In this document: one piece after another, positions 22,969 through 30,597 of the stretch | Layout of the letters: every line of letters starts with the position of its first letter | Position numbering within the stretch: position 1 is the stretch's first letter | Assembly (NCBI GenBank): GCA_027036735.1 | Contig: JALWDU010000063.1 | Coordinates: 1 to 32,717, forward strand | Direction: 5' to 3' | DNA from: Aquificales bacterium | GTDB taxonomy: Bacteria > Aquificota > Aquificia > Aquificales > QOAS01 | DNA: 32,717 bases | Position numbers and translations under genes: made by a program | Notes under the pieces: generated by a model | Seen by the model: the letters and a program-made list of their open reading frames with translations, nothing else | Told to the model about the DNA's origin: nothing | The model's database searches: none

Positions 22969-23766
22969 ATGGATTTGGAAAAGCTTCTCGAGGTCGCGAA
23001 GGGAGCCGCCCTTATAGGGGGGCAGGTTTTAAAGGAAAACTTCAGGAAGGTTTCCACCGACCAGATAGAGGAGAAGGCTCCCAAAGATTTCGTCTCCTAC
23101 GTGGATAAAACCTCGGAAGAGAGGATTAGGGACTTTTTGGGAAAGGCTACCCCCGAGTTTTCCATCTTGGGTGAGGAGGGAGGTATAGACCAAAAGGGGG
23201 ATTTGCTGTGGGTTATAGACCCCCTCGATGGAACTAAAAATTTTCTCGCCGGCTTCCCCGTCTTTGCGGTATCGGTCGCCTTGGTTGACCCCTCCAAGGA
23301 CTTCAAACCTTTGGTGGAAGCGATATATCTACCCCACTTCGATAGTCTCTATTACGCGGCAACCTCCAAAGGAGCCTTTAAAAATGGAAACCCCATTAGA
23401 GTTAATTCGAATAAAACCTCACTCAAGCAGTGTTTTTTCTCCTACGGGTTTCCCTCGAGGGCGAAGAGAGACCTAAACACCTATTGCGGGATAATGCTCG
23501 AGGTTTTCAGAGAGGTTGCATCTTTACGCCGTCCCGGTGCGGCTGCCGCCGACTTGGCTTACGTTGCGGAAGGGGTTTTCGACGGAACGTTTGAATTTGA
23601 GCTTAAGCTTTGGGATGTAGCCGCCGGCACCCTTTTGGTAGAGGAGGCGGGCGGAAAGGTGGAGTGGTTAAACTTTTCTCCCAAAGATTGGAAGCTCGAC
23701 ATAGTGGCGTCCGTTCCGCAATTTTTCGAAAAAATAAGGGAAATCGTTGCCGGTGGGCTTTCCTAA
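22969..23766 (+). CDS. Inositol-monophosphatase family protein
   Basis: A 265-aa magnesium-dependent phosphatase of the IMPase/SuhB superfamily. Metal-binding residues are visible: GEEGG (Glu69-70), WVIDPLDGTKNF (Asp84, Asp87) and LWDVAAG (Asp near 213). The substrate may be inositol phosphate, fructose-1,6-bisphosphate, or PAP; sequence alone does not decide. In thermophiles such enzymes can help make compatible solutes such as di-myo-inositol phosphate (inference). No ribosome site was found. Its stop overlaps that of the convergent M28 peptidase. Confidence 0.88.
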   Translation: MDLEKLLEVAKGAALIGGQVLKENFRKVSTDQIEEKAPKDFVSYVDKTSEERIRDFLGKATPEFSILGEEGGIDQKGDLLWVIDPLDGTKNFLAGFPVFAVSVALVDPSKDFKPLVEAIYLPHFDSLYYAATSKGAFKNGNPIRVNSNKTSLKQCFFSYGFPSRAKRDLNTYCGIMLEVFREVASLRRPGAAAADLAYVAEGVFDGTFEFELKLWDVAAGTLLVEEAGGKVEWLNFSPKDWKLDIVASVPQFFEKIREIVAGGLS

Positions 23767-24896
23767 TCCCACCGCACATTTTTTACGAAATAGCTCAAGA
23801 AGTTCATCCAGAGTTTAACGGCGAAGGAGTCTATAATTTCAAAGGTGTCTAGAGGGGTATGTCTGTAGGGAAAGGGATTTGAAGCAAAAAACAGCGTTCT
23901 GGCACCCCTCTTTCGGAATGGAATGTGGTCGGAACGACCGCTACTACCCACCGTAAAGGCGAAACTTTCCCTTTTACCCAACTCTTCCAATATTTCAGCG
24001 CAAAATTCAACCAGAGAGGGGCTGTTATATCCCTCCCCATCTCTCACCAAGATGGCAGGCGTTCTCCAGCCTACGGTATCCACGCTTACAGCGATGGACT
24101 TCCTCAATTCCTCTTGAGGGATACTTTCGGCAAACCTTTCCGCACCCAAAAGACCAAATTCCTCCAGGTCGGTAAAGACAAACCTTATTCGATAGGGTAG
24201 CTTTCGCCCGAAACGGGATAGCTTTCCGGCTAACCAAACCAATAGGGCAACCGACAGACCGTTATCTATCGCCCCCGGAGTGTTCGGTTTCGTATCGTAG
24301 TGCGCTATTAGGTATAAAACCCTATCCCCCTCACCCAATTCGAGACAGATATTCTCCCCTTCGACTTCGTAAGGTTTTGTTTTTACCTCTATACCGACGG
24401 CATCGCCTTCGTGCAAAAAGCGGGCTTCGGAAGGCTTTATAGAGATTACCGGTAGCAAACCCGCAGAAATCCCCGCATAAATCTCGTCCACCTCTTCGCG
24501 GTAAACAATAATCCCCCGCGCACCCTTGTTTTTAAAAAACTCCTCCTTTTTGCGGAAAGGTAATTTCCCCTCCTTTAGGAGGATTATCTTTCCCTCAAAG
24601 TTCCTTCCAAGGTTTTCCCGCGGCAAACCGAAACCGACATCGGCGATTTTTCCCCAAACTTTCCCCGAAGGGGAATTGGTATAGGGCAAACCTTCGAAGG
24701 AGAAGAAATCCTTTTCAACCCTCCCGGAAACCGGTTTCTGAAGTGCAGCGCCAAATTTTTGGGTAAACAGGTAACCAAACCCCTTTAGGGAGTTTTTTAA
24801 AAACTTCCTAACCTCAAGGTGGTGGGGAGTTCCGGGGAACCTATTCGCGGAAGATATAAATTCGGCGAGGGAAAAGATAAACCTTAAATCCGACAT
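23763..24896 (-). CDS. M28-family zinc aminopeptidase
   Basis: A 377-aa metallopeptidase of family M28. The co-catalytic zinc ligands are all visible in order: AHYDT (His and adjacent Asp), GAIDNG (Asp), DLEEFGLLG (catalytic Glu and ligand Glu), VSVDTVG (Asp) and YRHTPLDT (His). A PA-like insert (GARGIIVYREE) sits before the catalytic domain. No signal peptide is evident, so it is probably cytoplasmic. The ATG at 24896 overlaps the ilvE stop (TGATG); no separate ribosome site exists, so translation is likely coupled to ilvE. Specificity is unknown. Confidence 0.85.
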   Translation of the reverse strand: MSDLRFIFSLAEFISSANRFPGTPHHLEVRKFLKNSLKGFGYLFTQKFGAALQKPVSGRVEKDFFSFEGLPYTNSPSGKVWGKIADVGFGLPRENLGRNFEGKIILLKEGKLPFRKKEEFFKNKGARGIIVYREEVDEIYAGISAGLLPVISIKPSEARFLHEGDAVGIEVKTKPYEVEGENICLELGEGDRVLYLIAHYDTKPNTPGAIDNGLSVALLVWLAGKLSRFGRKLPYRIRFVFTDLEEFGLLGAERFAESIPQEELRKSIAVSVDTVGWRTPAILVRDGEGYNSPSLVEFCAEILEELGKRESFAFTVGSSGRSDHIPFRKRGARTLFFASNPFPYRHTPLDTFEIIDSFAVKLWMNFLSYFVKNVRWD

Positions 24897-25813
24897 CAAT
24901 ACACCGGCGTAAGGAGATGTTTGTATTTTTCAACCTTTCCACGGACGGCGTTAAAGAATATCTCCTGCAACTGTTTAGTTATCTCTCCCACCTTACCGGT
25001 TCCAATCTTTCTGTTATCCACTTCAACTATAGGTGTAACCTCCGCCGCCGTTCCGGTCATAAATATCTCGTCGGCGATGTATAGCTCGCTGCGTGCGATG
25101 GGGCGCTCCACCACCTCGACGCCCATATCCTCCCGCAGTATCCTTATAACGAGCGCGCGGGTTATCCCCTCCAAGATGTGTTCGTTAACTCCGGGGGTGG
25201 CGACAACACCGTTTCTGACCACAAAGATATTTTCCCCGCTGCCTTCCGCCACATAACCGTTGGCGTTGAGCATAATAGCCTCGTCGTAGCCAGCCATAAG
25301 GGCTTCAGTTTTTGCTAAGGCGCTATTCACATAGGCGCCGGCTATTTTGTAACGGGAAGGTATCGAATTGTCATCGTTTCTTATCCAAGAGGATACCTTT
25401 GCCCTTATCCCCTTTTCGGGGTCGAGATACGCCCCGAAGGGGTAGAGGTATATCGCTATCTCGGGGGTATAACCCACCAATTTGGGGGTTAGCTTCAAAT
25501 CCTTAAAGTAAACTATCGGGCGGATATAGATATCTTCCCTCACGCCGCTTTGTTTTAAAAGTTCCTTGGTTATCTCGACCAAGTCCTCGGCGGTATAGGG
25601 CAACTCCATAAACATAGCGCGGGCATTTTTTAGAAGTCTCTCGTAATGCTCCCTTCCCGCCAAGATATAGAGCTGCTCTTCATCCCCATTCCAATAGGCA
25701 CGGATTCCTTCAAAAACCGCCGTCCCGTAGTGGAAGGAATTGGTCTTTATGCTTATCTTCGCCTCCTCTATGGGGACTATCTTGCCCTCAAAAAATGCGA
25801 GTTCCCGCTCCAC
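24896..25813 (-). CDS. ilvE: Branched-chain amino-acid aminotransferase
   Basis: A 305-aa PLP enzyme of fold-type IV exchanging amino groups between glutamate and Leu/Ile/Val 2-oxo acids. The PLP lysine is in SRYKIAGAYVNS, and the cofactor-phosphate and dimer motifs NGYVAEGSGENIFVV and EGITRALVIRIL are typical. FHYGTAVFEGIRAY near the N-terminus is the family signature. The start is GTG with GGAGG six bases upstream. It is the gene next to the replication origin on the left and is transcribed away from it. The M28 peptidase follows with overlapping stop/start. Confidence 0.95.
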   Translation of the reverse strand: MERELAFFEGKIVPIEEAKISIKTNSFHYGTAVFEGIRAYWNGDEEQLYILAGREHYERLLKNARAMFMELPYTAEDLVEITKELLKQSGVREDIYIRPIVYFKDLKLTPKLVGYTPEIAIYLYPFGAYLDPEKGIRAKVSSWIRNDDNSIPSRYKIAGAYVNSALAKTEALMAGYDEAIMLNANGYVAEGSGENIFVVRNGVVATPGVNEHILEGITRALVIRILREDMGVEVVERPIARSELYIADEIFMTGTAAEVTPIVEVDNRKIGTGKVGEITKQLQEIFFNAVRGKVEKYKHLLTPVY

Positions 25814-25980
25814 CTCAAACCTCCCAAAGGTTTAATTAAACCAAAGTTTACAAAAACCCCCCGAAAGGCGTTTTCAAATTTTGTTTGCCTAGAAAAGCTT
25901 TATCCACAGACTGTGGAAATTTATCCACAATCCACTTTAACTTACTCTATCAAAGGTTACCCGCAAATTCTTCACATCAT

Positions 25981-26011
25981 TTATCCACACATATAAAATT
26001 TGTGTGGATAA
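25981..26011. repeat. DnaA-box inverted pair, unit 1
   Basis: A 31-bp unit: TTATCCACA, 13 bp (CATATAAAATTTG), TGTGGATAA. The first 30 bp are identical in units 2 and 3. Confidence 0.9.
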
Positions 26012-26153
26012 ATTACCCCCTTTTTGAGTCTCAATATCGGTTAGATGCCCCTTTATTTGACATTTATTTCTATTTCAGTTTGCTTGACATAAAATGCAAA
26101 TGTTTCAGAAATTTAAAGCTTAGAAATCTCTAAAACTTCCGAAAATTTCACGT

Positions 26154-26184
26154 TTATCCACACATATAAAATTTGTGTGGATAA
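26154..26184. repeat. DnaA-box inverted pair, unit 2
   Basis: Identical 31-bp copy of unit 1, followed two bases later by a near-box TTATCCACG (26187-26195). Confidence 0.9.
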
Positions 26185-26245
26185 ATTTATCCACGGCTTT
26201 TTAAACTTACTGCCGCAAGCAAAATAGATGTCAAGTTTCAAGCGT

Positions 26246-26276
26246 TTATCCACACATATAAAATTTGTGTGGATAT
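26246..26276. repeat. DnaA-box inverted pair, unit 3
   Basis: Same 31-bp unit with the last base changed (right box TGTGGATAT). Confidence 0.9.
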
Positions 26277-26350
26277 CAATTAGACCCGTTCGCCAAACCC
26301 TTGGGGGAGTAAGGCAAAATTGACGGGGCAAATAATTCTTGAAAAAATGC

Positions 26351-26423
26351 AAACGTATTAATAATTATTATATATAGTATAGCTAGCTATATACGTTTAG
26401 CTTATATATAATAATTAATAATA
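26351..26423. repeat. AT-rich nested inverted repeat, candidate DNA-unwinding element
   Basis: Outer arms of 21 bp (26356-26376 and 26403-26423) are reverse complements at 20 of 21 positions and contain only A and T. Between and across them lie AAACGTAT (26351-26358) versus ATACGTTT (26391-26398), and a perfect 14-bp palindrome TATAGCTAGCTATA (26378-26391). The block is central in oriC, with three DnaA-box pairs to the left and two to the right. Confidence 0.75.
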
Positions 26424-26471
26424 GGCCGAATGTCAAGTTTCGTTTCAGCTTACTCTCCGTAAGGCGAGCTT

Positions 26472-26502
26472 TTATCCACACAAATAACAGTTTTGTGGAT
26501 AA
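26472..26502. repeat. DnaA-box inverted pair, unit 4
   Basis: Both boxes are perfect and the total length is again 31 bp, but the 13-bp spacer differs (CAAATAACAGTTT). Confidence 0.9.
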
Positions 26503-26642
26503 ATGAATGTCAAATTTTCGAAGAATATTGCAGCTCTAAGACGAAATTTATCCACAATTTAAACTTGACATCTCCGAAATAACTTGACATTTTAATCTCA
26601 CTTGAGAGGTTTAAAACTTACTCTCCCAACGGTTTGCGAATT

Positions 26643-26673
26643 TTATCCACACAAAAGTTCCTTGTGTGGATAA
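26643..26673. repeat. DnaA-box inverted pair, unit 5
   Basis: Both boxes are perfect, 31 bp in total, with a third spacer sequence (CAAAAGTTCCTTG). The box spacing is kept while the spacer sequence is not. Confidence 0.9.
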
Positions 26674-26784
26674 ACGAAAACCTCAAAATGGAGAAAATGC
26701 TTGATAGAGTAAGTCCAACCTATGTGGATAAAAGTGTGAAATTTTTATCCACACCCCAAAAGGGGTAAAATTTTATTTGCCTTC

Positions 26785-28113
26785 TTGGAGCGGGTTGTAA
26801 TAAAATCTCTCCCCGTGGAGGTTCTGGACTATCTCATCGACTCCTACGGGAGGTTTAAAAGACTTCTGATAAAACCCTGCGGGGGAGTAAGGGGTGAGGT
26901 TTCCATTTCGGGGGCGAAGAATTCCGCCCTTCCACTCCTGTCGGCTTCCCTTCTCATAGAAGACCTAACTTTGGAAAACTTTCCCTTCTTACTCGACACC
27001 CTTTACGCGCTCAAAATCCTCAAGCTCCTCGGAAAGGAGGTTGAATTATTTCCCGACCGAAAGAGGGTTAGAATTTACGGCGGTATAACCTCCACAAGGG
27101 TGCCTTTGGAATTGGCGTCCCTATTTAGGGGTTCCATTCTCTTTTTGGGGGGACTGCTGGGGGCTGTCGGGAAGGCTACCGTTTCCCCTCCCGGCGGTTG
27201 CCCAATAGGAAGCCGTCCCATAGACCAACACCTCAAATTTGTCGAGCACCTGGGCGGGGAGATAGGCTTTGAAGGGGGTTATATTTCGGTAAACCTAAGA
27301 GCCCGCGCGAAGCGCGGGGATTTTACCTTTGACCTAATTACCGTCACCGGAACGGAAAACGCACTTTTGACCTTAGCCGGTATCGAGGGGGAGCACACCT
27401 TAAGAAATGTCGCGCTGGAGCCGGAAGTTTTAGACCTGGTGAATTTCCTCCGAGAAGTGGGGGTAAATATTGAGACCTACGGTAGGACTATGAAAATAGA
27501 GGTTCCCCCAAAGGGGAAATTGAAGAGGAGACTCACCTATAGGGTTATTCCCGATAGGATTGAAGCCGGCACCTTTTTAGTTTTGGGCGGATTGCTCGGA
27601 GAACCCCTAAGGATTAAAAACTTGAATACCGACCACCTAAGGGCGGTAATTGAAAAACTCACCCAAAGCGGGGTAAGGGTGAATGTTCTCTCACCCTCGG
27701 AGGTCGAGGTTTTTAAGGCGGAAACCTTAAAGGGGATAGACATCGAAACCGCCCCCTATCCGGGTTTTCCCACCGATATGCAGGCGCAGTTTATGGCTAT
27801 GCTCTCGGTGGCGAAGGGCGATTCGGTAATCGTTGAGAGGATTTTCGAAAACCGCTTTAAGCACGCCTACGAATTGCGGAAAATGGGCGCAAATATCGCC
27901 GTAGAGGGAAATACCGCACTTGTTAGAGGGGTGGAGGGTTTAAAGGGGGCTAAGGTAAAGGCAACCGACCTGCGCGCTTCCGCCTCGCTCGTAATAGCCG
28001 GTTTAATCGCTAAAGGGGAAACGGTTGTTGAAAATATCGGACACCTCCTTAGGGGTTACGAGGGTATGGATAAAAAACTCCGAGGGTTGGGGTGTGAGGT
28101 GGAACTCGTTTAG
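26785..28113 (+). CDS. murA: UDP-N-acetylglucosamine 1-carboxyvinyltransferase MurA
   Basis: First committed enzyme of peptidoglycan synthesis, transferring enolpyruvate from PEP to UDP-GlcNAc. Signature residues: SGAKNSALPLL (Lys45-Asn46), PPGGCPIGSRPIDQHL with catalytic Cys139 (so fosfomycin-sensitive by this criterion), FPTDMQAQFMA (Asp) and DLRASASLVIAGL (Arg). The product is 442 aa if it starts at TTG 26785. About 25 residues (ERVVIKSLPVEVLDYLIDSYGRF) precede the usual MurA beginning (LLIKPCGGVRGEVSISG), so either this is a real extension or a later non-ATG start is used. TAAAAT (26766-26771) could give a seven-base leader. The promoter region touches the last DnaA box of oriC. The stop overlaps the next gene's GTG. 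Confidence 0.95.
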   Translation: MERVVIKSLPVEVLDYLIDSYGRFKRLLIKPCGGVRGEVSISGAKNSALPLLSASLLIEDLTLENFPFLLDTLYALKILKLLGKEVELFPDRKRVRIYGGITSTRVPLELASLFRGSILFLGGLLGAVGKATVSPPGGCPIGSRPIDQHLKFVEHLGGEIGFEGGYISVNLRARAKRGDFTFDLITVTGTENALLTLAGIEGEHTLRNVALEPEVLDLVNFLREVGVNIETYGRTMKIEVPPKGKLKRRLTYRVIPDRIEAGTFLVLGGLLGEPLRIKNLNTDHLRAVIEKLTQSGVRVNVLSPSEVEVFKAETLKGIDIETAPYPGFPTDMQAQFMAMLSVAKGDSVIVERIFENRFKHAYELRKMGANIAVEGNTALVRGVEGLKGAKVKATDLRASASLVIAGLIAKGETVVENIGHLLRGYEGMDKKLRGLGCEVELV

Positions 28114-28823
28114 TGTATCCTAACTTTATGGTTTCCCACTTCGGGATTTTAAAGGAACTCTTCGACCGTCAGGTGGAGTATCAAAAGACTCTAGACCCCT
28201 CCTTTTTCAACGAATTCCTTAAGAAGCAAAAGCCCTTTATAACGATGGTTACCTGTTCCGACTCGAGGGTTCAACCGGAGGTTTTCGGGATTAACCCGAT
28301 AAACAACATCTTTTCGGTTAGAAATATCGGAAATCAGATAATCAACTCCCTCGGTTCGGTCGATTACGGGGTAAACCACCTAAAGACGCCGCTTTTGATA
28401 ATCTTGGGACACGTTAGGTGTGGGGCTATTACATCCGCCCTTCAGGGGTATGAAAACGAAACCTTTGCCACCATAAGGGAGCTCAACAACCTCTGTTTCC
28501 CCATAGGGGAGGTCAGAAAGAAGAGCTTTAAACGTTTCCACGATATGGTCGAGGAAGCGGTTTTGGAAAACATCCACTATCAGGTCGATTTGGCTCTGAA
28601 GAGATACCGCCAAAGGGTTGAAAGTGGGGAGTTAACCGTCGTCGGTGCCTTATACGACTTTGCCAACCTCTACGGGAAGGGAAAAGGAAGGGTTTTAATC
28701 GTTAACCTAAACGGGCTGAGGAGTAAGGAGGAAATCCTCCAAAGGGTTAAAGAAGAGGAAAGAGACCTTTGGCGGGAATTTTTGGACGAGTTTTTTGTCT
28801 CAAAGGGGTGGGAGGAGAAATAG
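28113..28823 (+). CDS. Beta-class carbonic anhydrase
   Basis: A 236-aa zinc enzyme interconverting CO2 and bicarbonate. CSDSRV gives Cys48 (zinc), Asp50 and Arg52 (the catalytic dyad); GHVRCGA gives His100 and Cys103 (zinc). The region between (FSVRNIGNQI...SVDYGVNHLKTPLLIILGH) is typical. Useful for bicarbonate supply in an autotroph with reductive carbon fixation (inference). The start is GTG overlapping the murA stop by one base (TAGTG); an ATG five codons later (28128) is the alternative. It is probably co-transcribed with murA. Confidence 0.94.
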   Translation: MYPNFMVSHFGILKELFDRQVEYQKTLDPSFFNEFLKKQKPFITMVTCSDSRVQPEVFGINPINNIFSVRNIGNQIINSLGSVDYGVNHLKTPLLIILGHVRCGAITSALQGYENETFATIRELNNLCFPIGEVRKKSFKRFHDMVEEAVLENIHYQVDLALKRYRQRVESGELTVVGALYDFANLYGKGKGRVLIVNLNGLRSKEEILQRVKEEERDLWREFLDEFFVSKGWEEK

Positions 28824-28828
28824 GTGAA

Positions 28829-28847
28829 CCCCTTTAGGGGCGATTTT
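28829..28847 (+). terminator. Possible terminator of murA-carbonic anhydrase
   Basis: CCCC TTTA GGGG is followed by CG and TTTTT. The stem is short, but the position is right: directly after the stop codon and before convergent fabF. A second imperfect hairpin (28884-28914, CTATTTCAC with GTGAAAGGAAATAG) follows in the remaining gene-free 100 bp. Confidence 0.4.
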
Positions 28848-28944
28848 TGGAAAACTTGTGTTCCACGCGGAGGTTGAAAGCGGCTATTTCACTCTAAGGG
28901 GTGAAAGGAAATAGTAGAAACCGCAAAGGGGAAGAGTTATTTAA

Positions 28945-30207
28945 TTACCCCTCCCATTTTTTAAACAACAGCGAAGCGTTTGTTCCACCGAAACCGAAGG
29001 AGTTTTTAAGCGCGTATCTGACCTCTTTTTTGACCGCCTTATTGGGGGTGTAGTCGAGGTCGCATTCGGGGTCGGGGTATTCGTAGTTTATGGTGGGGGG
29101 AATTATACCCTCTTTAACGGTCAAAACTGTTGCAACGGCTTCCACACCGCCGGCTGCTCCGAGCAGGTGTCCTATCATCGACTTGTTGGAGGAGATTTTT
29201 AGCTTATAGGCGTGGTCGCCGAAGACCTTTTTAATAGCCTTGGTTTCCGTTTTGTCGTTTAGAGGCGTGGACGTCCCGTGGGCGTTAATGTAGTCGACCT
29301 CTTCGGGAGAAATACCGGCGTCCTCTATAGCCATTCTCATGCAGGCGGCGGGACCTTCGGCGCTCTCGTCGGGGGCGGTGATGTGGTAGGCGTCGTCGGT
29401 GGCGCCGTAACCGACCAGCTCGGCGTAAATCGGCGCGCCTCTTCTAAGGGCGTGTTCAAGCTCCTCCAACACCAAAATGCCGGCTCCCTCACCCATTACA
29501 AAGCCGTCCCTCTTTGCGTCGAAGGGGCGGGAAGCCTTTTGAGGTTCGTCGTTTCTCGTCGAGAGCGCCCTCATAACGGCAAAGCCGGCAACCCCGAGGG
29601 GGGTAATTGCCGCCTCCGCCCCGCCGGCGATAGCCACATCTATCATTCCATCCTGAATAAGCTTGTAGGCGTCCCCTATGGAGTGGGTTCCCGTGGCGCA
29701 GGCGGAGACAACACAGTAGTTAACCCCTTTAAAGCCAAACTTTATCGCCGTGAGACCGGCAATCATATTGGAAATCCCGTAGGGGATAAAGAAGGGCGAC
29801 ACCCTTTTGGGACCCCTCTTTTTCAAAACCTCGTGTTGGTCTTCTATATCCTTCAGTCCACCTATACCGCTACCTATAATTACCCCAACCTTCGATTTGT
29901 CTATATCGGCTTTGTCCAGACCGCTGTCGGTAATGGCTTGGATAGCCGCCGCAACGCCGAACTGAATATAGCGGCTTACCCTCTTAGCCTCCTTTTTGTC
30001 GAAGTAGAGCAAGGGGTCGAAATCTTTAACCTCGCCCGCAATTTTGGAGGGCAAATCGGGATAATCGTCGACGTTGAAGTTGACCTTAATCCTATCTATA
30101 CCGGGAACGCCGCTGACCAGGTTTTCCCAAAAGGTTTTAACATCGTTTCCTATAGGGGTAACCGCTCCCAAACCGGTTACGACGACCCTACGCTTTTTGT
30201 TTCCCAT
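28945..30207 (-). CDS. fabF: 3-oxoacyl-ACP synthase II (FabF)
   Basis: A 420-aa condensing enzyme elongating fatty acids with malonyl-ACP, dimeric and cytoplasmic. The Cys-His-His triad is intact: [10 protein letters not shown] (Cys170), [11 protein letters not shown] (first His) and GHLLGAAGG (second His). The C-terminal [16 protein letters not shown] is the usual end. The ribosome site is GAGGT about eight bases before ATG. acpP lies 89 bp upstream on the same strand, a standard acpP-fabF order; the usual fabD/fabG genes are not in view. Confidence 0.97.
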   Translation of the reverse strand: MGNKKRRVVVTGLGAVTPIGNDVKTFWENLVSGVPGIDRIKVNFNVDDYPDLPSKIAGEVKDFDPLLYFDKKEAKRVSRYIQFGVAAAIQAITDSGLDKADIDKSKVGVIIGSGIGGLKDIEDQHEVLKKRGPKRVSPFFIPYGISNMIAGLTAIKFGFKGVNYCVVSACATGTHSIGDAYKLIQDGMIDVAIAGGAEAAITPLGVAGFAVMRALSTRNDEPQKASRPFDAKRDGFVMGEGAGILVLEELEHALRRGAPIYAELVGYGATDDAYHITAPDESAEGPAACMRMAIEDAGISPEEVDYINAHGTSTPLNDKTETKAIKKVFGDHAYKLKISSNKSMIGHLLGAAGGVEAVATVLTVKEGIIPPTINYEYPDPECDLDYTPNKAVKKEVRYALKNSFGFGGTNASLLFKKWEG

Positions 30208-30240
30208 ACAACCAACCTCTGAAGGGTTTTAAGAAGGGGG

Positions 30241-30288
30241 AAAAACCTTCAAAAGGAAAGGATTATAATTTGAGGGAACCTTTGAAGG
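30241..30288 (-). promoter_or_regulatory. Hairpin with T-run and TATAAT between acpP and fabF
   Basis: On the minus strand CCTTCAAAGG (plus 30279-30288) and CCTTTTGAAGG (plus 30246-30256) can pair, with TTTTT directly after: a long-loop terminator or attenuator shape. Its loop contains a perfect TATAAT (plus 30262-30267), without a good -35, 54 bases before fabF. Partial termination would lower fabF relative to acpP. Confidence 0.4.
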
Positions 30289-30296
30289 GAAGAAAA

Positions 30297-30539
30297 TTAA
30301 GCCTGACCCAACTTCTGTTTGATGTAGTTAATCGCGTCACCGACGGTTTTAATCTTTTCGGCGTCCTCTTCGGGGATTTCTATACCGAACTCCTCTTCGA
30401 GAGCCATAACGAGCTCGACAACGTCCAAAGAGTCGGCTCCCAAATCATGAACGAAGTCCTTTTCGGGGGTAACATTTTCAACGGGTTCCCCAAGCTGGTC
30501 TGCTATAATTTCCCTAACCCTTTGTTCGATATCAGCCAT
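30297..30539 (-). CDS. acpP: Acyl carrier protein
   Basis: An 80-aa acidic four-helix protein that carries fatty-acyl intermediates on phosphopantetheine. The attachment serine is Ser37 in [20 protein letters not shown] strong ribosome site (AAGGAGGT) precedes the ATG. A good promoter lies upstream, and fabF is downstream on the same strand. Confidence 0.98.
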   Translation of the reverse strand: MADIEQRVREIIADQLGEPVENVTPEKDFVHDLGADSLDVVELVMALEEEFGIEIPEEDAEKIKTVGDAINYIKQKLGQA

Positions 30540-30568
30540 ATTTCAACCTCCTTTTGGATTTGGGGTTT

Positions 30569-30597
30569 ATTATTTTACCCAAAAGGGTTATTGTTAA
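30569..30597 (-). promoter_or_regulatory. Sigma-70-type promoter of acpP-fabF
   Basis: On the minus strand TTAACA (plus 30592-30597), a 17-bp spacer and AATAAT (plus 30569-30574) give five of six matches to each consensus hexamer. Transcription would start about 20 bases before the acpP ATG, leaving room for its ribosome site. Confidence 0.6.

Larger units (their letters stand above)
26057..26590. repeat. TTGACAT motif family within oriC
   Basis: Seven copies: plus strand at 26057, 26084, 26565 and 26584; minus strand (ATGTCAA) at 26228, 26430 and 26507. Four share the longer form ACTTGACAT or ATGTCAAGTTT. The motif is not followed by correctly spaced -10 boxes at all copies, so these are not simply -35 elements. 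The binding protein is unknown. Confidence 0.6.
25941..26713. repeat. CTTACTCTCC motif family within oriC
   Basis: Six copies: plus strand at 25941 (CTTACTCTAT), 26206 (CTTACTGCCG), 26449 and 26617 (CTTACTCTCC); minus strand at 26303-26313 (GGGGGAGTAAG) and 26706-26713 (AGAGTAAG). Each faces a 31-bp DnaA-box pair at 40, 40, 23, 26, 37 and 40 bp respectively, measured from motif start to the nearest box start in the same orientation. Confidence 0.6.
25900..26753. other. Chromosomal replication origin (oriC)
   Basis: This gene-free stretch contains 14 perfect DnaA boxes. Nine are TTATCCACA on the plus strand (starts 25900, 25921, 25981, 26154, 26246, 26472, 26548, 26643, 26745). Five are on the minus strand (TGTGGATAA at 26003, 26176, 26494, 26665, 26723). 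There are also near-matches at 26187 (TTATCCACG), 26268 (TGTGGATAT) and 25912. Such density is expected only at oriC. Five boxes form inverted pairs of exactly 31 bp. A strongly AT-rich nested inverted repeat (26351-26423) in the middle is the best unwinding-element candidate. dnaA and dnaN are not adjacent; ilvE and murA flank the site. Two further motif families (TTGACAT, CTTACTCTCC) recur only here. Confidence 0.9.

Noticed and set aside
25981-26276. Three near-identical 31-bp repeats that could be taken for a CRISPR array, given cas6 in the window
   Set aside because: Gaps between units are 142 and 61 bp, each unit is a pair of perfect DnaA boxes, and variant units keep only the boxes. 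This is an origin, not an array.
29278-30222. Long 314-codon plus-strand frame opposite fabF
   Set aside because: It mirrors fabF codons, has no recognisable domain or ribosome site, and fabF is unambiguous.
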